Part shown: one piece after another, positions 29,909 through 40,373 of the stretch
How the letters are laid out: each line of letters opens with the position of its first letter
Position numbering within the stretch: the stretch's first letter is position 1
NCBI GenBank assembly: GCA_934045075.1
Contig: OW203737.1
Coordinates: forward strand, 2,562,001-2,626,000
DNA from: Yponomeuta sedellus
Taxonomy: Eukaryota > Arthropoda > Insecta > Lepidoptera > Yponomeutidae
Length of the DNA: 64,000 bases
Reading direction: 5' to 3'
The notes under the pieces: model-generated
What the model saw: the letters and a program-made list of their open reading frames with translations, nothing else
The model's database searches: none
Told to the model about the DNA's origin: nothing
Made by a program: the position numbers and the translations under genes

Positions 29909-32495
29909 ATGCCTTATTGCATTACTTGCAAAACTCTTGTCAACCCAAAAAGTTGGGTGGGTCATATGCGCAGCACTGACCACAAAAGCAAAGTCGCAAC
30001 TCATCATTTGTCAGAAGATGTTGAGGTTCTGACCTCTGCATTCCGTAATCGTATTGCAACTTATAAGATACAGGCTAACGGTGATGGTCAGCACTCAATT
30101 GAAACCTTTTTCGAGTCTATCCATAATAAATTAAAATCTCTGATTGATATTTCATTGAAAAAACACGTTTGCATAAAAGTCAATGTTGAGCTTTTTTCAT
30201 TTTTCCTTATGTACAAAAACGATTTGCAAGAACTAAAATCGTTTGGCACGAAAAACATTACCATACACATGAACCACAACTTCAATTCCATTTTTTCAGA
30301 AATCATAAATACATTGAAAAAAAAGCTTGAAGAGTTTCAAGAGCGAGATAGCGGTTGGACATTTTTGAGTAACTCTCATTTGGAAATCAATGTAAATAAA
30401 TATCAACCATTGAGTGGGTCATCGTTTATAGATTTACCAAAATTTATAAAAAACAAAAAAGCATGTTTGAATATAAAAAATGATGATCCTTATTGTTTTC
30501 TTTGGTGTGTTACAGCTGCTCTATTCCCTTCAAAGAGCCACCCCGATCGTGTCTCGTCTTATCCCGATTTTCGCGATATTTTTAACACTCAAGGCTTATC
30601 ATATCCAGTAACTTTTTCTGACATCCCGGTGTTTGAAAAAAATAATCCAGATATCGCTATTTTTGTGTATGGCTTACAAGGCAAAAAAACTGTTGTAGGT
30701 CCACTATACAGATCAGAGTCTTCCACTGCGAAAAATATCGTTCATCTGCTATTTCTCGAGAATGATGAGGGCTCTCACTTTTGTTTGATCAAAAACCTTC
30801 CCCGTCTGGTTAGAAGCCAAATATCTAAACACCATCAGCAACTGCATTTTTGCTCATCATGTCTGTTATTTTTTAAAACATCTAATGAACTAGTCATTCA
30901 TGCATGTGGTGGTATTGCTACAGCTCTTCCTAACCAAGGGTCGGTTCTTCAATTTAAGAATTACGAACGAAAACAAAACATACCCTTTATCATTTATGCT
31001 GATTTTGAGACTATGCTTCAACGTCATCTGGGGTGTGAAGCAGACCCTAACATTGCGAGCACTAGCCTGCTACAACAACATGTGCCCTCAGCGTTTGGTT
31101 ACTATATTGTTTGTACAGTGGATGCCAAGTATAATCGCTACGTCAGCTATCGGGGATCAGACTGTGTATCAAAATTTGTAGAATGGTTGTATCGAGACAT
31201 GAAGCAAATACACACTATTTTAAAAGCTAATATTAAAATTATATTCACGGATAATGATTCACAAAATTTTGAAAATGCTGTCCGCTGTCATATTTGTGAT
31301 AATCTTTTAATATTTGACAAGGTTCGAGACCACTGTCACATCACTGGTCACTATCGGGGGGCAGCTCACAAGCATTGTAATTTACAATTTAAACTACCAA
31401 ATTTTGTTCCAGTTGTTTTCCACAATTTGTCAGGCTACGATTGCCATTTATTTATCAAAGAACTAGGCGAGGCGCCTGGTCCGATTAGAATAATACCTAA
31501 AACAAAAGAAAACTATATTTCTTTCACGAAGTATATACCATTATCGAAAGATGAAGGTATCCAACTTCGATTTATCGATTCATTTAAATTTTTAGGTACC
31601 AGTTTAGAAAAACTCACGAAAACAATGAAGGTGGAGGAATTCTCGTTGTTGAAATCATTTTTTGCAAATGACACTGAACTCAAATTACTCACTCGCAAAG
31701 GTGTTTATCCATATGACTATATGTCACATTGGAAATGCTACGAAGAAAATTCCCTCCCACCCAAATCTGCTTTTTATAATACTATCAGTGGTGAAGAAAT
31801 TTCTGATCAAGATTATGAACATGCCAAGTCAGTATGGTCAACTTTCTCCATTCGTAACTTAGGTGAATACACTGATCTATACGTTAAAACAGATGTCTTG
31901 CTACTAGCCGATATTTTTGAACATTTCCGCAAAACATGTAAACGATATTATCAATTAGACCCGGCATTCTACCTCACAGCACCCAGCTTATCATTTGATG
32001 CGATGCTTTTGAAAACTAAGGTCAGATTAGAATTGCTTAGCGACTTAGCGATTATTCGGATGATTCAGGATGGAATACGGGGTGGTGTATGTATGTGTTC
32101 CAAGCGACATGCGAAAGCAAACAATAAATACATGTCTGAGTACGACCCATCACGTCCCGAGTCCTTCATAACGTATATTGATGCTAACAATTTATACGGC
32201 TTCAGCATGTCTCAAGTATTACCTTTGTCAGATTTCAGATTTTTGGAACAGTCTGAAGTGAATACCATTGATATCACATCAGTTCCTGATAATGCATCTT
32301 TTGGTTATATTCTTGAAGTGGATATTATTTATCCCACACACCTACACGACTATCACAATGATTTCCCATTTTGTCCTGAGCGATGCATACCACCCGGTGG
32401 AAAGAGTTCGAAATTAATCCCTAACCTATACGATAAATATCGATATGTTATTCATTATGTGCATCTTAAAACATGCTTGAAACATGGATTAATAC
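29909..32495 (+). CDS. polB: Protein-primed DNA polymerase B, 5' part (interrupted)
   Basis: Replicative polymerase of the element. These 862 codons hold an N-terminal Cys/His finger (C4, C7, H19, H25), a CFLWCVTAALFP domain often seen in Polinton polymerases at 196-207, and the exonuclease motifs: Exo I YADFET (D365, E367), Exo II HNLSGYD (505-511) and Exo III YVKTD (658-662). An endonuclease VII-like Cys/His patch (RDHCHITGHYRG, 473-484) lies between Exo I and Exo II. Polymerase motif A (DANNLYG) starts at 758. The frame stops making sense at 32496, where a Gypsy LTR begins; ATAC (32492-32495) is its target duplication. The rest continues at 38507 in the same frame. The insertion must inactivate the gene unless spliced out, for which I see no sign. 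Confidence 0.92.
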
Positions 32496-32978
32496 TGTTA
32501 CGGGCTAGGGTTCTGGATTTGGATGTAAAACACCAATGACAACTTCTTAGGATTTATTCACGCAGGGTCTGGTCTGCAGGTCTTCACGACACGAAGTCCA
32601 CACGTAGATTCCAATCGCAGGTCCAATCGAAGTCCAATAGTATCGCAGAGGTCGTAGGTTATCGCTCGTATCGCAGGTATGTTCGCTCGAAGTTCACTCT
32701 TCGCTATTCCAAACGGAACTGACAGCGCGCCGCGGCGACCGCTATTTATATCCGCCGGCAAGGGTTCTAGAACATTCAAGTACGTACCTACACTCGGTGC
32801 ACGCGACAACGACTCTAGAACAAAGTCCTTGTCAAAGAGATTTGAACCTTATACTAGTGGACATACGAGTCACTATTGCTTGCCGTGTTTTATTGTTTAC
32901 TAAAACGTAGCATGCGGCGACTATTCGATAGGCTTCCAGAAGGCTCTATTCTAGATGGTTCGGGATAGGACCGCGACA
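32496..32978 (-). repeat. Gypsy 3' LTR (left copy)
   Basis: 483 bp, same length as 38020-38502 and, as far as I can compare by eye, identical. The polypurine tract adjoins it at 32979-32991. Confidence 0.9.
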
Positions 32979-32991
32979 CTGCTCCCCTCTT
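32979..32991 (-). other. Polypurine tract for plus-strand priming
   Basis: In element sense AAGAGGGGAGCAG directly precedes the 3' LTR (TGTCGCGG). Position and purine content fit the second-strand primer of LTR elements. It overlaps the last codon region of pol. Confidence 0.7.
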
Positions 32992-35900
32992 AGAGATGCT
33001 CGTCTCGAGCATCTTCATTACTGCCGTGATAAGAAGCTAAGCGGTCGATGTGAACCACTTTTTGTGCACCTCTTGGCTGCCGTTGAATTCGGTACGTCAC
33101 GTCATTTAACCGAGTTACCACTTTGTACGGTCCCTCCCATCTTGTCTGCAATTTCGGAGATTTTCCTTTTCGTCGAGTTACATTGTGAAGCCAGACTAGT
33201 GCTCCTTCTTCGAAGCCGCTTGTATTTGCTCGGCGGTCATACCTAGTCTTCATCTTTTCACTCGACTCCAATCCGTTTTCCCGTACTATGGCATGAATCT
33301 CTCGCATTTTCTCACGTAACTCGGAAATGTAGTCGTGTAGAGAACGTGGGTTATCAGGAGGCCCTCCAGTTAGCAGATCTACTGGTATTCTCAGTTCTCG
33401 GCCAAAATTTACACGCGCCGGGGTTACCTTCGTGCTTTCATGTTCTGCCGTTCGGTAGGCCAGAAGAAATGGCGGTATGTATTTGTCCCAGTCTCTCTGG
33501 TGCCTGTCAACGACTTTTGCTAAATGTCTCTCAAGTGTTTGGTTAAATCTTTCTACCATGCCGTCAGATTGAGGATGATATGGGGTGGTCCTAGTCTTAT
33601 GCATTCCCAATATTTTACAGAGTTCTTGAAATACTTGAGACTCAAAGTTCCTGCCTTGGTCAGAGTGTATTTCCAAGGGCACACCAAACCGGCAAACTAC
33701 TTCCTCAAACAACTTGGAGGCAACAGTCGTGGCTTCTTGATTGGGTATGGCGAATACCTCTGGCCATTTAGTGAAGTAATCCATAACTACCATGAAATAC
33801 TTATTTCCTGATTCCGTTACTGGGAACGGTCCAGCCACATCAACTGCAATGCGTTCCCATGGCGCACCAACGTTATAAAGTTGCAGATTTCCTCGGCTTC
33901 TAGTTGGTGGGCCTTTCACCGCGGCGCAAGTAGCACACTTGCGGCACCAATCTTGCACATCTTCTCGACAATGGAGCCAGTAAAATCTTTCTCGAATCTT
34001 TGTTAAAGTCCTTTTTACGCCCAAATGTCCACCTGACACGCCGTCATGTACTTCACGAAGGACATCTTGTACCTTATCTCTTGGGACAACTATCTGAAGA
34101 TGGAACTCTCTGCCGTTAGGTTTCTCCCATTTGCGGTAAAGTATTCCGTTCCGAAGAATAAAACTGTCCCATTGAGCCCAGTATGCCTTGGTGACAGCAC
34201 TAGTAGGAGCGACTTCGCACCATCTTGGCTTGTCCTCGCCTCGTTTCTTCCATGCGACAATGAGCCGCACATCTTCGTCATCTTCCTGTGCTTCTTTCAT
34301 CGCCTCATCTTCCCAAGATCTCGATGGACTCATTCTTGTCAATCTCAATGGCAGTTCCTTTGTCTCTTGTTTGGCACAGTGCTTGCAGTCTTCCGGACAC
34401 GGCCTTCTTGACAGTGCGTCAGCATTTCCATGCGCCTTTCCGCTGCGGTGTTCAATAATAAAGTCGTACTCCTGCAGTTGTTCGATCCATCGAGCAACTT
34501 GCCCCTCTGGATTTTTAAATTGTAACAGCCACTTCAGGGCGGCGTGGTCAGTGCGAAGCGTAAACCGCATGCCGAGGAGATATTTGCTGAAGTGCTGTAC
34601 TGTCTTTACCACAGCCAAGAGCTCCCTTCTTGTCACACAATAGTTCCTTTCAGGTTTCGATAGCGATTTACTGAAATATGCCATCACAACCTCTCTGTCG
34701 CCCTGTTTCTGCGATAACACTCCTCCGATCGCTGTGTTACTGGCGTCAGTGTCAACAATGAATTGGCCGTTAGGCTGTGGGAATCCCAAGATTGGGGTCT
34801 CGCAAAGACATTTTCTTAATTTTTGAAATGAACTCTCACATGTGTCATCCCAATGAAATGACTGCTTGTCTTCAGTCAGTCTGTGTAAAGGCTTGGCAAT
34901 TTCAGAGAACCCCTTAACAAACCGTCTATAATATGAGCATAGCCCTAAAAATGCTCGCACTTCAGTCTTGTCTTTGGGAGTAGGCCATTTTTGCACTGCT
35001 TCGATTTTGGCTGGATCGGTCTGTATGCCTTCGCTGGTTATCACATGGCCGAGATAGCTAACCTTGTTCTTAAATAAACTGCATTTCTTCGGATTTAACT
35101 TTAAGTTTGCTCCCATTATCTTCTTAAAGACTTGCTCTAGATTTTGTAAGTGGTCCTCAAAATCTGAACCCATGATTATGACGTCATCCAAATAGACAAG
35201 GCAGGCTTCCCCAACTAATCCGGCCAGTACGCACTCCATAAGTCGTTCGAATGTAGCTGGCGCGTTGCACAATCCAAAAGGCATCACGTTAAATTGCCAT
35301 AAACCTTTGCCAGTTGAAAAGGCTGTCTTCTCTTTATCCTTCGGATCAATTTCCACTTGCCAATAGCCCGATTTCAGATCTAATGTCGAGAACCATTTCA
35401 TACCACTCAATGTGTCCAGGGTATCGTCTATTCGTGGCAGTGGATAACTATCCTTCTTGGTCACATCGTTAAGCCGTCGATAGTCTACACAGAACCTTGT
35501 GCTACCATCTTTCTTCTTTACCAACACAACGGGAGAACACCATGGGCTAGCAGAAGGTTCTATAATCTTGTTTTTCTTCATGTCTTCCAACATGTCTTGT
35601 ACTTCCTTTTCTTTGGCAATCGGTATGCGCCTCGCTCGCTGACGAATAGGTCGCTCCTGTCCGGTGTCGATTTTGTGCTGAACTAACGATGTTCTTCCAG
35701 GATTTCCTTCGTCAGAGAAGATATCCCTAAAGCGCAGTAGCAACCTCTTAGCTTTCATGCTTTGCGAATAGCTCAGATTACTCTTAGAATCCTCAAGGAG
35801 CTTAGTGACTATAATTTCACTACTGGTATTCGATGTGTTTGAGCTTGGAGATGATTGGCAGCTTCTCATCCAAACGGCTTCCTCGCACCTTCCAATAACG

Positions 35901-36577
35901 TCACCTTTGCTAAGGGTAATCTCACGATCGCCTATATTCACAACCCTCACTACAGCGGTCTTGCCTCCATAGACGAGAGTTCTTGCTGTCAGCAATTTCT
36001 GACTGGCTGCACTGTCACGTGTATCTTCAATCAGCACACACCTATTCCGCTGATTCTTCTGACTCGAAGGCAGCTTCACCTTTACTTCAGTTTGTGCTCG
36101 TCCAGGTATAACGATTTTCTTCAGGCACGTGACATTTCCATCGGGACCGCCAAGTATGAAGTTCTCCTCATCACCACATTTAAAGACACCGTTAGTGACA
36201 TCGATGTGACAATTGTGTTTCTTCATAAAGTCTAGGCCCAGAATGCAATCATCCATAATTTCGGCTACGATTACGTCGTGAATATATGACGCTTCCCCAA
36301 TACATATCGTAACCGACCTTTCACCCAGGACGGGTATCTGCTGGCCAGAAGCGGAGAGAAGTCTGCTTAAACTGGTGCCTTTGCGGCTCCCTACAGCTTT
36401 CACCAGGTCTGGTCTCACTATTGTTCTAGAAGCTCCTGTATCTAGGGTGATTTTGCACTCTATTTTGTTCACTGCACCGCGTATTAGTAGACTGTTCCCG
36501 TTCCATGCTTGTGAGATTCTGGTTACTGGGGCTTCCTCCGCTCCAGCCAGTACCCGCCCCGCAGTCCTGGCTTTTAT
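32990..36577 (-). CDS. pol: Gypsy Pol: protease, reverse transcriptase, RNase H, integrase
   Basis: Open from the gag overlap (36577, entered by -1 shift) to 32990. Counting from the in-frame GTG at 36472: aspartic protease active site DTGAS at 11-15; reverse transcriptase about 280-450 with YLDD at 427-430; RNase H with D574 in VDTDAS; integrase HHCC zinc motif about 809-849, then catalytic D878, D938 and E974 (35 residues between the last two, as in DD35E enzymes), and the conserved PYHPQSDGMVERFN. The C-terminus has a GPYKVV core but no obvious chromodomain. No inactivating stop is seen. It makes and integrates cDNA of the element. Confidence 0.93.
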   Translation of the reverse strand: MKARTAGRVLAGAEEAPVTRISQAWNGNSLLIRGAVNKIECKITLDTGASRTIVRPDLVKAVGSRKGTSLSRLLSASGQQIPVLGERSVTICIGEASYIHDVIVAEIMDDCILGLDFMKKHNCHIDVTNGVFKCGDEENFILGGPDGNVTCLKKIVIPGRAQTEVKVKLPSSQKNQRNRCVLIEDTRDSAASQKLLTARTLVYGGKTAVVRVVNIGDREITLSKGDVIGRCEEAVWMRSCQSSPSSNTSNTSSEIIVTKLLEDSKSNLSYSQSMKAKRLLLRFRDIFSDEGNPGRTSLVQHKIDTGQERPIRQRARRIPIAKEKEVQDMLEDMKKNKIIEPSASPWCSPVVLVKKKDGSTRFCVDYRRLNDVTKKDSYPLPRIDDTLDTLSGMKWFSTLDLKSGYWQVEIDPKDKEKTAFSTGKGLWQFNVMPFGLCNAPATFERLMECVLAGLVGEACLVYLDDVIIMGSDFEDHLQNLEQVFKKIMGANLKLNPKKCSLFKNKVSYLGHVITSEGIQTDPAKIEAVQKWPTPKDKTEVRAFLGLCSYYRRFVKGFSEIAKPLHRLTEDKQSFHWDDTCESSFQKLRKCLCETPILGFPQPNGQFIVDTDASNTAIGGVLSQKQGDREVVMAYFSKSLSKPERNYCVTRRELLAVVKTVQHFSKYLLGMRFTLRTDHAALKWLLQFKNPEGQVARWIEQLQEYDFIIEHRSGKAHGNADALSRRPCPEDCKHCAKQETKELPLRLTRMSPSRSWEDEAMKEAQEDDEDVRLIVAWKKRGEDKPRWCEVAPTSAVTKAYWAQWDSFILRNGILYRKWEKPNGREFHLQIVVPRDKVQDVLREVHDGVSGGHLGVKRTLTKIRERFYWLHCREDVQDWCRKCATCAAVKGPPTRSRGNLQLYNVGAPWERIAVDVAGPFPVTESGNKYFMVVMDYFTKWPEVFAIPNQEATTVASKLFEEVVCRFGVPLEIHSDQGRNFESQVFQELCKILGMHKTRTTPYHPQSDGMVERFNQTLERHLAKVVDRHQRDWDKYIPPFLLAYRTAEHESTKVTPARVNFGRELRIPVDLLTGGPPDNPRSLHDYISELREKMREIHAIVRENGLESSEKMKTRYDRRANTSGFEEGALVWLHNVTRRKGKSPKLQTRWEGPYKVVTRLNDVTYRIQRQPRGAQKVVHIDRLASYHGSNEDARDEHL

Positions 36578-37998
36578 TCGTTTCCCTGATTCGCGGTGGA
36601 GGGCGCAGCGTCATGCTTCTTCACAAACTCTTCCAAACACTGCTCTATTTTGTTGAGACGCGCATCCAGTCTGCCATCTGTTTTGGTCGGTTGCCTTTCC
36701 TTCTTAGCACACGTGAACTGCAGATGCCCTCTTTCCCCACACTTGTAACACATGGGCCCGGTGTTCTTCTTGGGCGGTGTCTTGATCTCTTTAACTTCCT
36801 CCGTAACTTCTCGAAGCTTATACCCTTGCCGGATATCATGACGCACAGCTTCTACTTCCAGGGCGTGTGCGAGAGCTTCTTTTAACGAGGAATGGTGGCG
36901 AAGCTTTACTGCAGCCCTTATTTCAAGATCCTTGATTCCGTCGACGAAGGCTTGCAAAATATTCGTATCCACCATCTTACTATCAGCAGAAGGATATGCC
37001 TTTCGAACCAGCTTCTCAATTTCCAACGCCCATTGTTGAAGTCCTTCACCCAGGCGCTGAGTCCGGTCACGCAGCTGGGCACGGAAAACGTGTTCCAGGT
37101 GTCGTTCCCCGTATCTAGCCTCAAGTGCCTCCAGCAGATCTTTAAACTCGCTGCCTGAGGTCGGCAGTGCCTCCAGGACAGATAAAGCCGATCCTCTGAG
37201 TGCGACGGTGAGGGCTGTCAGGCTCTGTTCGTCCGTCCACCCATTTGAAGCAGCGACAGTCTGGAACTGCTGTCGGTAGGCGACCCAAGACGTAGTACCA
37301 TCGTACGGAGGCACCTTCACTTTAGGCCCCTGGCTTATGCTGACAACTCCGCTCGACGTAGCTCCAGCAGCTTTAATACGCCGAACTTCCTGCTCTAGTC
37401 CAGTGAGGCCGGTTTTCACATTTTTTAGGTCATCCTCTAATTCGGAAACCCGTTCGTTCACTACCTCTACATCTTCATGTAGCTTAGCGACCGTATCGCT
37501 GAACTTTGTAACGGCAGATAGGATCACTTGTTGATCTGCCTTCTGTTCTTCTTGCAGACTCCGTATCTGCTTGCTCTGTTGTTCTTGCATGCCCTTCAAC
37601 ATTGCCATCAGGCACGACATATCCAAAACCTCCATTGTACGTGACGGAGGTTTAATGTCTTCGGTGGGCGCGGCCAGGTGGGAGTGGCTAGGAGGCGAAG
37701 CCTGTTGGTCGCTGAGTGGAACCTGGTAGTCAAGGCCGGTGGGCGGGGCCTGGCGCGCGGGGTCGGTAGGCGTGGCCTGGTGGGCGGGGCCAGTGGGCGT
37801 GGCCTGGTCAGTGGGCGTGGCCTGCGGGGCGGGGCCAGTAGGCGTGTCCCTATGGCAGGTGGGCGTGGCCTGAGGGGCAGTGGGCGTGGCTTGGTCAGTG
37901 GGCGTGGCCTGGGGGGCAGTGGGCGTGGCCTCCGCAGCACCTCTGGACCTGGTCCTCACTCCAGAAGTATCCTCTCTCGGAGTCAGTGGCATCTCCAA
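36574..37998 (-). CDS. gag: Gypsy Gag
   Basis: 474 residues. Residues 25-100 are a low-complexity ATPT(D/G)QATPT-type repeat. About 140-210 is a predicted coiled coil (QSKQIRSLQEEQKADQQ...). About 225-390 is the capsid-like region (PPYDGTTSW, the usual start of Gypsy capsid domains). A zinc knuckle CCHC is at C417, C420, H425, C430. The frame ends three codons after the slippery sequence. ATG 37998 is the first in frame after the primer site, leaving a very short leader. It forms the intracellular particle that packages element RNA. Confidence 0.9.
   Translation of the reverse strand: MEMPLTPREDTSGVRTRSRGAAEATPTAPQATPTDQATPTAPQATPTCHRDTPTGPAPQATPTDQATPTGPAHQATPTDPARQAPPTGLDYQVPLSDQQASPPSHSHLAAPTEDIKPPSRTMEVLDMSCLMAMLKGMQEQQSKQIRSLQEEQKADQQVILSAVTKFSDTVAKLHEDVEVVNERVSELEDDLKNVKTGLTGLEQEVRRIKAAGATSSGVVSISQGPKVKVPPYDGTTSWVAYRQQFQTVAASNGWTDEQSLTALTVALRGSALSVLEALPTSGSEFKDLLEALEARYGERHLEHVFRAQLRDRTQRLGEGLQQWALEIEKLVRKAYPSADSKMVDTNILQAFVDGIKDLEIRAAVKLRHHSSLKEALAHALEVEAVRHDIRQGYKLREVTEEVKEIKTPPKKNTGPMCYKCGERGHLQFTCAKKERQPTKTDGRLDARLNKIEQCLEEFVKKHDAAPSTANQGNE
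36580..36586 (-). promoter_or_regulatory. Programmed -1 ribosomal frameshift site G GGA AAC
   Basis: In gag frame the codons are CAG GGA AAC GAA TAA, so the heptamer G GGA AAC (X XXY YYZ form) sits one codon before the gag stop. Shifting back one base enters the pol frame, which is open across this point. This is the canonical slippery arrangement and explains why pol lacks its own strong ATG. Confidence 0.8.
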
Positions 37999-37999
37999 A

Positions 38000-38017
38000 T
38001 CCCCAATTCTGACACCA
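38000..38017 (-). other. Primer binding site resembling tRNA-Leu 3' end
   Basis: Two bases after the 5' LTR, in element sense, TGGTGTCAGAATTGGGGA. It matches the complement of the tRNA-Leu 3' end as I recall it (TGGTGTCAGAAGTGGGA) apart from one substitution and one extra G. tRNA-Leu priming is known in some Gypsy lineages. Confidence 0.65.
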
Positions 38018-38019
38018 AA

Positions 38020-38502
38020 TGTTACGGGCTAGGGTTCTGGATTTGGATGTAAAACACCAATGACAACTTCTTAGGATTTATTCACGCAGGGTCTGGTCTG
38101 CAGGTCTTCACGACACGAAGTCCACACGTAGATTCCAATCGCAGGTCCAATCGAAGTCCAATAGTATCGCAGAGGTCGTAGGTTATCGCTCGTATCGCAG
38201 GTATGTTCGCTCGAAGTTCACTCTTCGCTATTCCAAACGGAACTGACAGCGCGCCGCGGCGACCGCTATTTATATCCGCCGGCAAGGGTTCTAGAACATT
38301 CAAGTACGTACCTACACTCGGTGCACGCGACAACGACTCTAGAACAAAGTCCTTGTCAAAGAGATTTGAACCTTATACTAGTGGACATACGAGTCACTAT
38401 TGCTTGCCGTGTTTTATTGTTTACTAAAACGTAGCATGCGGCGACTATTCGATAGGCTTCCAGAAGGCTCTATTCTAGATGGTTCGGGATAGGACCGCGA
38501 CA
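38020..38502 (-). repeat. Gypsy 5' LTR (right copy)
   Basis: 483 bp, matching the left LTR. It holds the promoter: a TATA-like TATAAATA lies at 38267-38274 on the minus strand in a GC-rich surround. Confidence 0.9.
38267..38274 (-). promoter_or_regulatory. TATA box candidate of the Gypsy 5' LTR
   Basis: Minus-strand TATAAATA inside the 5' LTR, followed by GCGGTCGCCGCGG. The same sequence occurs in the other LTR at 32743-32750. Confidence 0.5.
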
Positions 38503-38506
38503 ATAC

Positions 38507-39426
38507 TAAGAAAAATCCATAGAGTCATTACTTTTCGTCAAAGTGCTTATCTCAAACAATACATTGAACTTAATACAAAACTGAGGCAACAAGCCCAATC
38601 AACTTTCGAACAAGACTTTTTCAAACTCTTGAACAACAGCATATTTGGAAAGACTATAGAAAATACTGAACACAGAGTAAACGTCTATTTGGTAAATCAA
38701 TGGAGCGATAGTCAAAACAAAACGAAAAAATGCACATCGGCAGAAAAATTGATAGCCCGTCCAAACTTTCACAGTGCTTCAGTTTTTTCCGAAAATTTGG
38801 TTGCCATCCAAATGAAACCAGAACGTGTGGTTTTAGATAAACCTATCTACATTGGGTTTACTGTTCTTGAGTTATCCAAAAGCCACATGTATGACTTTCA
38901 TTATTCAATTATTAAACCTATGTATGGGAAATATGTTGAGATGTGCTATACTGATACGGATAGCTTCATCTATCATTTGTCCACAGAGGACTTCTTCCTA
39001 GATTTGAAATACCGTTTACTACCTTACTTTGATACGAGTAATTACGATAGTAATAATATACATCAAATTCCATTAAAAAACAAAAAGATTCCTGGGCTAT
39101 TTAAGGATGAAATGGGTGGTGAAATTATTACAGAATTTGTAGGATTACGATCAAAACTGTACTGTTTCAAAACTTTAGAAAAAACTGTCAAAAAGGCCAA
39201 AGGAGTAAAAATGAGCGTTATTCGCGGTCTTAACTTTAGTAATTATGAGCAGACCTTGTTTGAAGGTAATGTGCTGCGCAAGAGAAATATCTTGTTTAAA
39301 TCGATAAAACATGAAATATTTACGCAAAGTGTCAACAAAATAGCTCTATCGAGAAATGATGATAAACGTTTGATTCATCGGGATCAAATCTCAACTAAAG
39401 CGTGGGGCCATACCTCAATATTATGA
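38507..39426 (+). CDS. polB: Protein-primed DNA polymerase B, 3' part (interrupted)
   Basis: Continues the 29909-32495 frame directly: base 32495 plus 38507-38508 complete one codon, so excision of the Gypsy element with one ATAC copy leaves the frame intact (about 1168 residues in all). This part has polymerase motif B (FKLLNNSIFGK, near 38622-38652) and motif C (YTDTDSF, near 38947-38967), both complete, then a C-terminal palm/thumb region with FVGLRSKLYC. The gene ends at TGA 39426. No other stop or frameshift is visible in either part. Confidence 0.92.
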
Positions 39427-40373
39427 AAATAAGATAGTAAAATTGACCATGGGATAAAATTTAAAAATATGTAATCAAAATATCGTGATATGATGTATTT
39501 CATAGATCTGTTTCAGTCTTAGATGCTATGTGTATGGATTGCGGCTGCGGTAACCGCCGCGATAGAGCTAGTGTGGAATAAGCTTAATATTATGTTTTCG
39601 TTCTTATGCTCTTCAAGTTAAAGCTAAAGCTCTTTAGGTATGTTAAGAATAGCGTATTTATTTAAGTGAACTAATAATGTAATGAATTAAAATAGATAGG
39701 TACTTAGTTATAAAAGTGTTATGTACTATAAGCTAATAAGTATAGTTTTGGGTGAATAAATTGGGTTATACTACCAGCTTCTTTTATTTCCATGACCTAA
39801 CATTGTTACCTAATGTTACAAAAACAAAAGAATATGTAAGTATTGTTAGTTCCTACATATCTCAGAAATTTTTGCTATAGACATAGTCTTGAGCGCGGTG
39901 GGATGAGGAGAGCTAAACTATATTCAATGAAGTTTTGATTTCGTGTCTACTGAAAGTATGACAGCTCCCTGTGGGAATCGAGCCCACGACCTCTGCAATA
40001 GTAATCAAACGCTATCATCACTAGACCGACGAGACAGTCAAAAGTAGGTCAAGTCAAGGTGTTAGCGATGTTGCAAACAGCAAGGGAGGCGCATCGATGT
40101 TGCATAGCGCGCAAGGGTTCAATGACTACTATTTACTTAGTCAGCAATGACATACTTGATTCAAACACATTCGATATTGATAATGCTGACTACGAATTCG
40201 AGCTCGCTCACTCTTATATGTATTAAAAGAGACAGGATTAATTTTCTAGAGCGATCGAAACGTATGAATAGGTAAGTTACACTCATCTACAAATCCATTT
40301 TATATTTGGTGGTTCAGTAATTTATTGTTACTGCATCGTTCGAGCCAACTAGAAGATCAGCAGACGTGAAAAC
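39427..40373. other. Polinton intergenic stretch, no gene
   Basis: Non-coding DNA between polB and the second small gene; it includes a tRNA-like fragment at 39965-40045. Confidence 0.5.
39965..40045 (-). repeat. tRNA-like SINE head, family D, inside the Polinton
   Basis: Minus-strand CTGTCTCGTCGGTCTAGTGA (A box) and GGTCGTGGGCTCGATTCCCA (B box), related to 19478-19558. There is an extended region between the boxes and no clear acceptor stem, so it is probably an inserted SINE head, not a working tRNA gene. Confidence 0.5.

Larger units (their letters stand above)
32496..38502 (-). mobile_element. Ty3/Gypsy LTR retrotransposon nested in polB
   Basis: A 6.0-kb element in minus orientation. 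It is bounded by two 483-bp LTRs that start TGTCGCGGTC and end CCCGTAACA in element sense, and flanked by ATAC on both sides (32492-32495, 38503-38506). Order in element sense: 5' LTR, tRNA-Leu-type primer site, gag, -1 frameshift, pol (protease, reverse transcriptase, RNase H, integrase), polypurine tract, 3' LTR. There is no env. Integrase follows RNase H, which is the Ty3/Gypsy order. Both frames are intact and the LTRs look identical, so it is likely young and potentially active. Confidence 0.93.

Noticed and set aside
32558..32903. Identical small open frames in both LTRs (also 38082-38427)
   Set aside because: They repeat only because the LTRs repeat; no sign of an LTR-encoded protein.
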